64,000 bases of DNA, taken from assembly GCF_023757625.1 (NCBI RefSeq), contig NZ_JALGBZ010000003.1, forward strand, positions 434,001 to 498,000, given 5' to 3'. The notes beneath the pieces were generated by a model. It was not told the origin of the DNA. It saw nothing but the letters and a program-made list of their open reading frames with translations, and ran no database searches. The stretch comes from Halomonas sp. S3-1-1. Lineage in GTDB: Bacteria > Pseudomonadota > Gammaproteobacteria > Pseudomonadales > Halomonadaceae. Both the position numbers and the translations under genes were made by a program. How positions within the stretch are numbered: position 1 is the first letter of the stretch; the number at the start of each line of letters is the position of its first letter. Of this stretch, positions 53,991 to 61,925 are shown one piece after another.

Positions 53991-54989
53991 TTACTCGAGT
54001 GCGGCCTGAATGCGCGGCAGGTAGTCGCCGAACTGATCGCCGTAGCGCTCGTACACCGGGGCCACGGCCTCGCGGAAGGCGTCGATATCCGGGGACTCGT
54101 TGATCTCCATGCCGGCTTCCCGGAGCGCTGCGAGCTGCTCGGCTTCGGCTTCAGCGTTTTGCTCGCGCGCGTAGGCAGACGCCTCGCGGGCGGCGTCCTG
54201 CACCAGCGTCTGCACCTCTTCGGGCAGTGCGTTCCACTTCGGCAGGCTCATCACGAACAGTGCCGGCGCGTAGATGTGGCGCGTCATGGTCAGGTAGTCC
54301 TGGGTGTCGGCCAGGTCAAAGGCGTAAATGGCGTTGACCGGGTTCTCCTGGCCGTCGATGGTGCCCTGCTGTAGCGCCGTCAGCGCTTCGGTCCAGGCCA
54401 TCGGCACGGCATTGGCGCCCAGGGTGCGGAAGGTGTCGACGTAGACTTCGTTCTCGATCACGCGCAGGCGTAGCCCGTCCAGATCCGACGGCTCGTTGAT
54501 CGGGTTGCGGCTGTTGGTGATGTTGCGAAAGCCACGCTCGGCAAACGCGAGTCCTTTCAGGTTGACGCCCTCGAGCTTGTCGAGAATCTCTTGGCCGATC
54601 TCGCCGTCGAGCACGTCATAGGCGTCCTCGGCGGTGGGAAACAGAAACGGCAGCTCGAAGACGGAAAACTCGTCGACGAAGTTGGCCACCGGTCCGTTGG
54701 TGATCACGCCCATGTCCACGGTGCCGATCTGCATGCCTTCCAGCAGTGTGCGCTCGTCGCCCAGGCTCGCGTTGGGGAAGATTTCCACGCTGACCGCGCC
54801 GTCGCTCTGCTCATCCAGAATTTCCTGAAAGCGCGTGGCGGCGAGGTGGTAGGTATCGTCGCTGTTCACCACGTGGGCCAGACGCAGCGAGGTTGGCGCA
54901 ATATCGGCGCTGGCGGTGGACATGCCAAGCAGGCCGGCGGCGGCCAGAATGAGCAGGCGGGGCGTGAGACGAGAGGGGGCGTGTTCCAC
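53991..54989 (-). CDS. dctP: TRAP transporter DctP-type solute receptor
   Basis: Periplasmic receptor of 332 residues. GTG 54989 follows AAGGAG by 5 bases and gives a proper signal peptide ending STASA; the frame open further upstream has no such site. The DctP pattern is clear: LRLAHVVNSDDTYHLAATRF, VEIFPNASLGDERTLLEGMQ, a selectivity arginine in DGLRLRVIENEVYVDTFRTL, and PMAWTEALTALQQGTIDGQE. A second copy lies at 56693-57691 with the same motifs in the same order. The FAD dehydrogenase gene divergent from this one hints at a D-2-hydroxyacid substrate. Confidence 0.93.
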   Translation of the reverse strand: MEHAPSRLTPRLLILAAAGLLGMSTASADIAPTSLRLAHVVNSDDTYHLAATRFQEILDEQSDGAVSVEIFPNASLGDERTLLEGMQIGTVDMGVITNGPVANFVDEFSVFELPFLFPTAEDAYDVLDGEIGQEILDKLEGVNLKGLAFAERGFRNITNSRNPINEPSDLDGLRLRVIENEVYVDTFRTLGANAVPMAWTEALTALQQGTIDGQENPVNAIYAFDLADTQDYLTMTRHIYAPALFVMSLPKWNALPEEVQTLVQDAAREASAYAREQNAEAEAEQLAALREAGMEINESPDIDAFREAVAPVYERYGDQFGDYLPRIQAALE

Positions 54990-55233
54990 GTGAACTCCTT
55001 GAGAGCGCTGTTTTAATCGTTGGAGGGGCATTTTCTGCCCGGGGCACTTTACCATAACGGCGCCAGAGCATGCGGCTGGCGCTTGAGCAAAAATGGCGTT
55101 GGCGGTAGCCTTCATGGCCCCGCACGGCATCGACGCTTTCGCGAGAGGCGATGACAGGATAACGTTGTATTCGCTTTGGCTAAATTAAAACAGGCGGACC
55201 GCCGATTCAGGCCCCGCTCGACAGGTAGAGATC

Positions 55234-56619
55234 ATGAACACGCTGATTAACGAGCTTGAAAACATCGTCGGTAAAAAAGGCATTCTGCTGGGAGACGACG
55301 TCGCCCAGCGAAGCGTCGACTGGTTCACCAAGGCCCCCTGCGAGGCCATGGCGATCATTCGGCCGCAGACGACGCAGCAGCTCAGCCAGGTCATGGCGGC
55401 GTGTCATTCGGCCAAGCAAGCGGTGGTGACTCACGGCGGCCTGACCGGCGTCGTGCACGGCGCCGTCGCCAGCCCCAACGAGCTCGTGGTCTCGCTCGAG
55501 CTAATGAATCAGATCGAAGAGGTCGACGCGGTGGGCTCGACCATGCGCGTGCAGGCCGGCGCCACGCTTCAGCGCGTCCAGGAAGCCGCCGACGATATCG
55601 ACATGCAGTTCCCGCTGGATCTCGGCGCGCGCGGCTCCTGCACCATCGGCGGCAACATCGCCACCAATGCCGGCGGTATCCGCGTGATTCGCTACGGCAT
55701 GATGCGCCAGCAGGTGCTGGGCCTCGAAGCGGTCCTAAGCGACGGCACCGTGGTCAGCTCGATGAATACCATGCTGAAAAACAACGCCGGGTACGATTTG
55801 AAGCAGCTGTTCATCGGCAGTGAAGGGACGCTTGGGATCGTCACCCGCGCGGTGCTGCGCCTGCAGCCCAAAATGCCCAGCGAGCAGACCGCGCTGGTGG
55901 CGGTGCCCTCGTTCGAGGCGCTCACCCGGCTTTTGCAGTTCGCCTCCAAGGAACTCGCCAACAGCCTGAGCGCGTTCGAGGCGCTTTGGAACAACCACTA
56001 CGCGCTAATGACCAGTGAAGCCACCAAGCACGCTGAGATTCTCGCCGGCGACTCGCCTTTCTACGCCATCATCGAAACCCTGGGCTCTGATGAGGAGAAG
56101 GACGCCGAAGCCTTCGCCGCGGTACTCGAGAAGGCGCTGGAAGAGGAGCTGATCACGGACGCCGTACTGGCGAACTCCAGCACCCAGCGCCAAGGCATTT
56201 GGGATATCCGCGAAGACATCGAGACGCTGGTGTACGAACTCAACCCGATGTTCTCCTTCGATATCAGCCTGCCGATTGCGCACATGAACGAGTACGTCAC
56301 CACGCTTGAAGAGAAGCTGAAAGCGCAGTGGCCGGAAACCGGCCAGCTCGTGGTTTTTGGCCATCTGGGTGACGGCAACCTGCACATCATGATCACCGTG
56401 CGCGACGCCAGCCCGCACAGCCGCCGCGATGTCGAGGAGCAGGTATACGGCACGCTGTCTCAATACAGCGGCTCGATCTCCGCCGAGCACGGCGTCGGGC
56501 TCGAAAAGCGCGACTACCTTAGCCTTTCACGCACGCCGGAAGAGATCGCGCTGATGAAGCGCATGAAGCTGGCGCTGGATCCGAAGGGGCTTTTGAATCC
56601 GGGCAAGATTCTGGACTGA
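55234..56619 (+). CDS. FAD-linked D-2-hydroxyacid dehydrogenase (D-2-hydroxyglutarate/D-lactate/glycolate type)
   Basis: Flavoenzyme of 461 residues in the VAO/PCMH family. The FAD domain (about 35-215) has RPQTTQQLSQVMAACHSAKQ, VVTHGGLTGVVHGAV, DLGARGSCTIGGNIATNAGG and FIGSEGTLGIVTRAVLRLQP. The C-terminal cap has the metal and substrate histidines in VFGHLGDGNLHIM and the SAEHGVGLEKRDYL signature. It lacks iron-sulfur cysteines, so it is of the D2HGDH/GlcD type rather than YdiJ. It is divergent from dctPQM and followed by a second dctP gene. It may also oxidise the D-2-hydroxyglutarate made by HglS; the true substrate is open. Confidence 0.9.
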   Translation: MNTLINELENIVGKKGILLGDDVAQRSVDWFTKAPCEAMAIIRPQTTQQLSQVMAACHSAKQAVVTHGGLTGVVHGAVASPNELVVSLELMNQIEEVDAVGSTMRVQAGATLQRVQEAADDIDMQFPLDLGARGSCTIGGNIATNAGGIRVIRYGMMRQQVLGLEAVLSDGTVVSSMNTMLKNNAGYDLKQLFIGSEGTLGIVTRAVLRLQPKMPSEQTALVAVPSFEALTRLLQFASKELANSLSAFEALWNNHYALMTSEATKHAEILAGDSPFYAIIETLGSDEEKDAEAFAAVLEKALEEELITDAVLANSSTQRQGIWDIREDIETLVYELNPMFSFDISLPIAHMNEYVTTLEEKLKAQWPETGQLVVFGHLGDGNLHIMITVRDASPHSRRDVEEQVYGTLSQYSGSISAEHGVGLEKRDYLSLSRTPEEIALMKRMKLALDPKGLLNPGKILD

Positions 56620-56642
56620 GAGTCTCAATATGTTCAGCAATC

Positions 56643-56672
56643 AAAAGGCCACCGCGACGGTGGCCTTTTTTT
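56643..56672. terminator. Bidirectional intrinsic terminator
   Basis: AAAAGGCCACC and GGTGGCCTTTT pair around a short centre; T runs follow on the plus strand and four A precede on the other side. It separates the convergent FAD-dehydrogenase and second dctP genes. Confidence 0.85.
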
Positions 56673-56692
56673 GGTGACGCTGGCGAAAACGC

Positions 56693-57691
56693 TTACTCGG
56701 CGATCGCCTCGCGAATGCGCGGCAGGTAGTCGCCAAAGCGCTCGCCGTACTGCTCGTAGATCGGCTCGACGGCGCTCTGGAAGGCCTCGATATCCGGCGA
56801 TTCATTGATCTGCATGCCGGATTCCTTGAGCGAGGCGAGCTGCTCGGCTTCCATATCGGCATTGAGCTGACGTTCGTACTCTGCGGCTTCCTGAGCGGCG
56901 TCTGCCAATACCGTTTGAGCTGCTTCCGGCAGCTGATTCCAGGCGGGCAGGCCCATCACGAAGATCGCCGGCGCGTAGGTGTGGCGCGACAGCGTCATGT
57001 AGTTCTGGGTCTCCTCCAGGTTGAAGGAGTGGATCACGTTCACCGGGTTTTCCTGCCCGTCGATGGTGCCCTGCTGCATGGCGGTGAGCGCCTCGGTCCA
57101 GGCCATCGGCACCGCGTTGGCACCCAGTGCGCGGAAGGTATCGGTGTAAACCGGGTTCTCCATCACGCGAATGCGCAAGCCCTGCATGTCGTCCGGCGTA
57201 TTCACCGCGCGCTCGCTGTTGGTCAGGTTGCGAAAGCCGCGCTCGGCATAGGCGAGCCCTTTCAGATTCACATCGCCCAGCTTGTCCAGAAGCTCCTGGC
57301 CGATCTCGCCGTCCAGCACGCGATAAGCGGCCTCGGGGGAGGGGAAGAGGAAGGGCAGCTCAAATACCGCCATCTCCTCGACGAAGTTGGCCACCGGCCC
57401 GTTGGTGATCACACCCATGTCGACGGTGCCGATCTGCATGCCTTCCAACAGCGTGCGCTCGTCGCCCAGGCTCGCGTTGGGGTAGATCTCGATATCGACC
57501 TTGCCATCGGTGCGCTCTTCGACCAGCTCCTCGAATTTGGTCGCGGCCATGTGGAAGCCGTCCTGCTCGTTGACCACGTGGGCCAAGCGCAGCGTGACCG
57601 GGTCCATGTCGTCGAAATCATTGGCGTGGGCGTTGACCACTGCCGCCAGAGAGACCGCGAGGGTGAGCGTGCTCAGCGTGAAATTCTTCAT
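56693..57691 (-). CDS. Second DctP-type solute receptor, without its own permease
   Basis: 332 residues, the same length as the first DctP and closely similar throughout: LRLAHVVNEQDGFHMAATKF, YPNASLGDERTLLEGMQIGT, DMQGLRIRVMENPVYTDTFR, PMAWTEALTAMQQGTIDGQE and GERFGDYLPRI. It has a signal peptide ending VNAHA. No DctQM gene lies next to it, so it probably shares the nearby permease or is an extra binding protein. Sequence differences cluster at the N-terminal strand and hinge. The gene lies just before the tRNA-Arg gene. Confidence 0.93.
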   Translation of the reverse strand: MKNFTLSTLTLAVSLAAVVNAHANDFDDMDPVTLRLAHVVNEQDGFHMAATKFEELVEERTDGKVDIEIYPNASLGDERTLLEGMQIGTVDMGVITNGPVANFVEEMAVFELPFLFPSPEAAYRVLDGEIGQELLDKLGDVNLKGLAYAERGFRNLTNSERAVNTPDDMQGLRIRVMENPVYTDTFRALGANAVPMAWTEALTAMQQGTIDGQENPVNVIHSFNLEETQNYMTLSRHTYAPAIFVMGLPAWNQLPEAAQTVLADAAQEAAEYERQLNADMEAEQLASLKESGMQINESPDIEAFQSAVEPIYEQYGERFGDYLPRIREAIAE

Positions 57692-57830
57692 TTTGTTAGG
57701 TTCCCGATGGGTTGCGAAAAGCGTGCCCGTTCAGGATGCCCCAGGGCGCCTCGGGCGGCAATGCGACCCCCGTCTAAAACCGCCCGCCGCTGGACAGCGC
57801 CCGCCCACACAGGTAGGATACGCCCCCTAT

Positions 57831-57907
57831 GCGCCCGTAGCTCAGTTGGATAGAGTATCGGCCTCCGAAGCCGAGGGTCGCAGGTTCAAATCCTGCCGGG
57901 CGCGCCA
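57831..57907 (+). tRNA. tRNA-Arg (anticodon CCG)
   Basis: A 77-base cloverleaf. Acceptor GCGCCCG pairs with CGGGCGC, then discriminator G and encoded CCA. D-loop has AGCTCAGTTGGATAGA; the anticodon stem TCGGC / GCCGA encloses CTCCGAA with CCG at 57865-57867; the T arm has GGTTCAAATCC. From here the sequence turns poorer in GC, as if an island begins at the tRNA 3' end. Confidence 0.95.
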
Positions 57908-58321
57908 TATTTTTGTGTTTACTCTATGTGTTTGTATCGGTGCCCTTTTGAGTATCCACTCTCTTGGCACTTGGCAAATAACTCCGGTCGTGTGACCTGC
58001 CATTCCCTCATGGCTTTAATCGCTGATCGAAGGTGCATCTCCTTCTGCCGAATTGGACAAATAAAGTTGGCGCTCTGGCTAGCCGAAAGAGAAAAAGAAA
58101 GCGGAAAAGTTTGGTGTTAACACATCATATAAACCTTGGTTGTAAATCCACTGCAACTACGGCTAAGCGCATTATCTCCGATTCCGCCCATTGTTCTTTT
58201 CACTGTACCGCTGAACGGTCGGGGCGGTTTGGTGGAGGTTCCATCTACCATTCATGTGTTCATGATCAATGTTGTCATTGAAGATGCAGAAAGGTGTAGG
58301 AACTGATACGAAAGGGCCGTC
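57908..58321. other. Gene-free AT-richer stretch after tRNA-Arg
   Basis: About 410 bases hold no supportable gene. Short open frames exist but lack ribosome sites and recognisable products. The composition is more AT-rich than the DNA before the tRNA gene. No copy of the tRNA 3' end, integrase or insertion-sequence end was found here. Confidence 0.5.
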
Positions 58322-58561
58322 ATGATGCTACTGTCGAAAGCGCTGATATATAGTTTTCTAGGGGCCATGATGTGCTGTAAAATCGCGCCACTGCGCATCT
58401 TGGTAAAGAATCCAAAGAATTATTTTGATCATTTAGAGGTCATTATTAAGCAGGCGTCCAGCGTTCTCGGCAAAGAAAGAACCTCCATAATCATCTGCCG
58501 CTGCTGGACAAAAGCTCGTAATGGGCTGTCGTATTACCTCTTTTGCAATGAAATAAAGTAG
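58322..58561 (+). CDS. Small hypothetical protein
   Basis: 79 residues, AAAGGG five bases before the ATG. A short hydrophobic N-terminus (LSKALIYSFLGAMMCC) is followed by FDHLEVIIKQASSVLGKERT and a cysteine-containing end. I recognise no family. It is convergent with the Rieske gene and could be a fragment of an older gene. Its codon use is AT-richer than the genes before the tRNA. Confidence 0.3.
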   Translation: MMLLSKALIYSFLGAMMCCKIAPLRILVKNPKNYFDHLEVIIKQASSVLGKERTSIIICRCWTKARNGLSYYLFCNEIK

Positions 58562-58569
58562 TGCAAAGT

Positions 58570-58968
58570 TTATGGCTTTTCATAATTGAGTTGAGAGTCT
58601 CTGTGCCCAAAGCGTAAGTTTCCTTTTTGGTCTTCAAAGACTGCTATTATGTCAATTTTATCAAAAAAGCCCGTCAAGCACTTACCTGTTTTAATATCAA
58701 AAGATGCCCCATGGGCACTGCATAGCAAACTTCTTTTATCTGATGAGATAATGTTTTCAGAGCGATAATTCAATGGTAAATGCTGGTGAGGGCAGGTGTT
58801 AACGTAGCAATAAATCTCTCCCTCAATGCGTATTACAATAACGGGGAGAAGTTTATCATTAAATATTGCCTCTAAACAGTGAGCGGTGCCCTCTTCTATA
58901 AGCTTGGAAGAGCAAATAGTAGCCCCCACTTGGGGGGCGTTCACACAGTTTTGCCAAGTGCCGTGCAT
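58570..58968 (-). CDS. Rieske [2Fe-2S] ferredoxin-like protein
   Basis: 132 residues from ATG 58968, which has AAGGA 7 bases upstream; an ATG 18 bases earlier lacks a site. The Rieske cluster motifs are present: CPHQHLPLNYR and LLCSAHGASFDIKTGKCL, that is Cys-x-His and Cys-x2-His. The whole protein is one Rieske domain, as in ferredoxin components of aromatic-ring oxygenases. It follows hpd by 54 bases on the same strand, so it is likely co-transcribed. Its partner enzyme is unknown, since HPPD itself does not need a ferredoxin. Confidence 0.85.
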   Translation of the reverse strand: MHGTWQNCVNAPQVGATICSSKLIEEGTAHCLEAIFNDKLLPVIVIRIEGEIYCYVNTCPHQHLPLNYRSENIISSDKRSLLCSAHGASFDIKTGKCLTGFFDKIDIIAVFEDQKGNLRFGHRDSQLNYEKP

Positions 58969-59022
58969 GGTAGTTCCTTGTGCCATGACAAAAATATTAT
59001 TGTGGCCGTTTATGCTTCAGTA

Positions 59023-60135
59023 TTATTGGTATTCAGTAGCATTTTGCAACACGCCTCGGTTAATCTGATCCTCTTCGATAGACTCAAAAAGTGCTTTGAA
59101 ATTACCTTCACCAAAACCATCATCGCCTTTGCGCTGGATAAATTCGAAAAAGATCGGGCCGATTACTGTCTTGGAGAAAATTTGGAGCAAAATTCTGGTC
59201 TCGCCGCCACCTACAACACCTTCACCATCAATTAAAATGCCCCGACTACGCAGTTTGTCGAGGGGCTCCTGGTGGCCTTTCACGCGCTCAAGCGACTTCT
59301 CATAATAGATGCTCGGCGGGCCAGGCATGAATTCGAGCCCCGCGTCGGCGATTAAGTCAGTACCGGTGTAGATGTCGTGCGTGGCAATGGCGATATGCTG
59401 AATGCCTTCGCCGTTATATTCACGCAAGTACTCTTCGATTTGACTGTGATCGTCGGAACTTTCGTTAATAGGGATACGAATTTTACCATCAGGAGATGTT
59501 AGCGCGCGGCTGGTAAGCCCTGTTACCTTACCTGTGATGTCAAAGTAGCGTATTTCACGGAAGTTAAAGGTGTCATGGTAGAATTTATACCAAGTGTCCA
59601 TGTTGCCGCGAACAACGTTATGCGTAAGGTGATCCAAATAGTAAAAACCGAATCCTTTAGGGGTTGGATCTTCATCAGCTAACCATTCAAATTCATTTGA
59701 GTAACAGCTGCCTTTTTCATCGTAAGTATCAATAAAGTAAAGCAGCGAACCGCCAATTCCAATAACCGCAGGCGCATCGATTGACTTATTGCCGGTGAAC
59801 TCTTCAGCACCTAATTCGACAGCACGTTTTAGCGCATGCTGAGCATCAACGACACGCCACGCCATCGCTGGCGCGCAGGGGCCGTGCGCCTCGATAAATG
59901 CTGATGCATGCGAGTTAGGTTCGCTGTTAATGAGGTAGTTGATGTCGCCTTGACGGTAAACGATGATCGACTTGTTACGATGCTTTGCAACGGGAACGAA
60001 TCCCATTTGCTGAAATAGACTCGCTAGCTTTTCCGGCTCGGGATGTGCAAATTCAACGAACTCGAAGCCGTCTGTGCCCGCTGGATTTGTGTCATTTATA
60101 GTTGCTTTGGGTGCGTTATGAGGAAAAGGGCCCAT
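59023..60135 (-). CDS. hpd: 4-hydroxyphenylpyruvate dioxygenase
   Basis: Iron enzyme that makes homogentisate in tyrosine catabolism. The 370-residue protein has the two VOC halves, with ligands His in LDHLTHNVVRGNMDTW, His in GEGIQHIAIATHDIY and Glu in GPIFFEFIQRKGDDGFGEGN. The C-terminal helix with GEGNFKALFESIEEDQ is complete. It is divergent from the Lrp gene and forms a pair with the Rieske gene. The homogentisate ring-cleavage genes are not in the window. Codon use is AT-richer than in the first 57 kb, suggesting acquisition. Confidence 0.95.
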   Translation of the reverse strand: MGPFPHNAPKATINDTNPAGTDGFEFVEFAHPEPEKLASLFQQMGFVPVAKHRNKSIIVYRQGDINYLINSEPNSHASAFIEAHGPCAPAMAWRVVDAQHALKRAVELGAEEFTGNKSIDAPAVIGIGGSLLYFIDTYDEKGSCYSNEFEWLADEDPTPKGFGFYYLDHLTHNVVRGNMDTWYKFYHDTFNFREIRYFDITGKVTGLTSRALTSPDGKIRIPINESSDDHSQIEEYLREYNGEGIQHIAIATHDIYTGTDLIADAGLEFMPGPPSIYYEKSLERVKGHQEPLDKLRSRGILIDGEGVVGGGETRILLQIFSKTVIGPIFFEFIQRKGDDGFGEGNFKALFESIEEDQINRGVLQNATEYQ

Positions 60136-60263
60136 TGCTGTCTCTCCTTTTTTATTTAGTTGTGTGACAGAGTCAGTATAGGCAAGAGGGGGTACAATTA
60201 GGTTGCAAACTCAATGACTATAGTGCTAAATGGCGCACAAAATGTGCGTAATAGGATGTTTTA

Positions 60264-60740
60264 ATGCATGGCATTTCATTGGATCGCTATGATATTGCAA
60301 TTTTGTCAGTGCTGCAGAAGAACTCAGCTCTTACCAATTCAGAATTGGGAGAACGTGTTAGCCTGTCTCCTTCTCAGTGCTCCCGACGCAAAACACGGTT
60401 AGAAGCCGAAGGTGTGATTAAGGGGTACTCGGCCAGACTCGATGCTACCAGCCTCGGGTTTGGGTTACGTGCAATTACCAGAGTTAATCTCAAGGCTCAT
60501 GGTGAGAGCAAGGATGATGATTTTGTGACATTACTGACCAAGCACGCCATGGTGCGTGAGGCCTATTCTGTCTCGGGAGATGCAGACTATGTATTGCACA
60601 TTATCGCCAAACACCTCACTGAGTTTTCGGACTTTATTCACCACCATTTGTTGCCTCATCCTAATGTCACCCAAGTTCGCTCTGAAATAATACTGCGGAG
60701 TATGAAAGAGGAGCAGGGGTTGCCGGTGAACGGTGGCTAG
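60264..60740 (+). CDS. Lrp/AsnC-family regulator
   Basis: 158 residues. The N-terminal helix-turn-helix is LDRYDIAILSVLQKNSALTN with LSPSQCSRRKTRLEAEGVIK; the C-terminal RAM domain has DADYVLHIIAKHLTEFSDFI and TQVRSEIILRSMKEE. It is divergent from hpd with 128 bases between, so control of hpd in response to an aromatic amino acid is likely, as with many divergent Lrp genes. Start ATG has a weak site. Confidence 0.92.
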   Translation: MHGISLDRYDIAILSVLQKNSALTNSELGERVSLSPSQCSRRKTRLEAEGVIKGYSARLDATSLGFGLRAITRVNLKAHGESKDDDFVTLLTKHAMVREAYSVSGDADYVLHIIAKHLTEFSDFIHHHLLPHPNVTQVRSEIILRSMKEEQGLPVNGG

Positions 60741-60782
60741 ATTCTGTCTAAAAAGTCATAAATGTTACGCTATTCCCGTTCA

Positions 60783-60956
60783 ATGAACAGGAGGCGATAT
60801 GACAGGCCGTTAGGCATCGTGTTAATTTTCATCGACGCGCTGGGCCTAACGACGCTTCATATAGGTACTCAGTGGCCATGGTTACTGGCCCTGCTGATGT
60901 TGATCACCGTGGTGGGAGAGCTCGCAAGCCCGAGGTTGCGTCACCTGGCGTCATGA
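60783..60956 (+). CDS. Small predicted membrane protein
   Basis: 57 residues if it starts at ATG 60783. Basic N-terminus (NRRRYDRP), then two hydrophobic segments (LGIVLIFIDALGLTTLHI and PWLLALLMLITVVGELA), then RLRHLAS. No clear ribosome site and no known family. A second ATG (60798) with an excellent GGAGG site leads in another frame to a stop after four codons, which is odd. The 281 bases that follow hold no gene, only a GCGTTTGC/GCAAACGC inverted pair near 61147-61186. Confidence 0.35.
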   Translation: MNRRRYDRPLGIVLIFIDALGLTTLHIGTQWPWLLALLMLITVVGELASPRLRHLAS

Positions 60957-61237
60957 AATCATAACAGGTATAAGTGCGTCGTTAACACTTTGATAGAGTG
61001 ACTAACATCCAAGCGCTTTCATCCATCGGATTATGGCGCTTTACATTAGGGCGAGCAGAAGTGGCGGGAAGAGACGTTACCTTTAACGGCTTGCTATCTG
61101 GTGGTTTTGCAATGTGCGATTACGCCTAGCTTGGCGTAGGCGCGTTTGCGGTAGGCTTTCGCGATCAAAAAAGCGGCAAACGCTATTGGCTGCCTAGCCC
61201 GCGCGGACATGGAAGGACGCTCAGTAGCTGGTTTTGA

Positions 61238-61756
61238 CTATGAAGAGTGCGGCTCTGTAGAGGCTTCTGATGCTGGCTCGGTTTCCGAGCGAGGATCTAA
61301 GACGAAGCGATCTACCCGCCGCTGTACTTTGCCGAGCAGCTCCGTAAGCAGCAACTGCTCGCCGGGACTTAGCTCTTCTATATAAGTAGCATTGCGGGCC
61401 TGCGAAGTGACGGCGGCGCGGCTAAACAGCAGCCTGCCCTCTTCTGTAAGCGTTAGCCAAGCGCGCCGGGAGTCTTGAGGATCGGCCTTTCGGGCAATGA
61501 GACCGCGTTTTAATAAGCTCTGACTGGCACGGCTAATCCAGCCTTTGTCGATACGTGTGCGACGCGCTATCCCCATCACTGAGGAGTGTCCTGTCTCTCC
61601 AATGCTAGCTAATACCTGCCATTCGCTCAGGGCTAGACCGAACTCTTCATCGATAGAAACAGCGGCAATCTTGTTCATCGAGTTGGTAAGGTGGGTCAGC
61701 CGAAAGCTGAGGAGTTCGTCGAGACTGAAGAACGGATTGTCGGAAGGAGCAGTCAT
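61238..61756 (-). CDS. MarR-family transcriptional regulator
   Basis: 172 residues. The winged helix region is SLWQV-type LSEWQVLASIGETGHSSVMG, RRTRIDKGWISRASQSLLKR and GLIARKADPQDSRRAWLTLT with the wing, followed by the dimerisation helices. C-terminal tail is serine- and glutamate-rich. It lies 169 bases downstream of the Nramp-like gene on the same strand and is a likely binder of the two GTTGTCCAG(T/A)CAAC palindromes at the transporter and glcD promoters. Confidence 0.9.
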   Translation of the reverse strand: MTAPSDNPFFSLDELLSFRLTHLTNSMNKIAAVSIDEEFGLALSEWQVLASIGETGHSSVMGIARRTRIDKGWISRASQSLLKRGLIARKADPQDSRRAWLTLTEEGRLLFSRAAVTSQARNATYIEELSPGEQLLLTELLGKVQRRVDRFVLDPRSETEPASEASTEPHSS

Positions 61757-61925
61757 GAGGCTAGCACTCTAGTGATCGTGATGTTGCCTACTCTACTGAA
61801 GCTAGGGGCTCCCCGCCAAACATGTGATTCCCCCCGGTCTCCTCATTGGACATCTCAACAGCCCAATGGTAGTACCTGCGCTTTAACGCAACGATCTCGG
61901 GGGAATTGGCGCACACCAATAGCGC

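Noticed and set aside
58033..58281. Small plus-strand open frame after the tRNA gene
   Set aside because: Cysteine-rich, no ribosome site and no similarity that I can recognise.
60798..60815. Possible leader peptide behind GGAGG in the 60.8 kb gap
   Set aside because: ATG-ACA-GGC-CGT then stop; too short to support and no attenuator structure follows.
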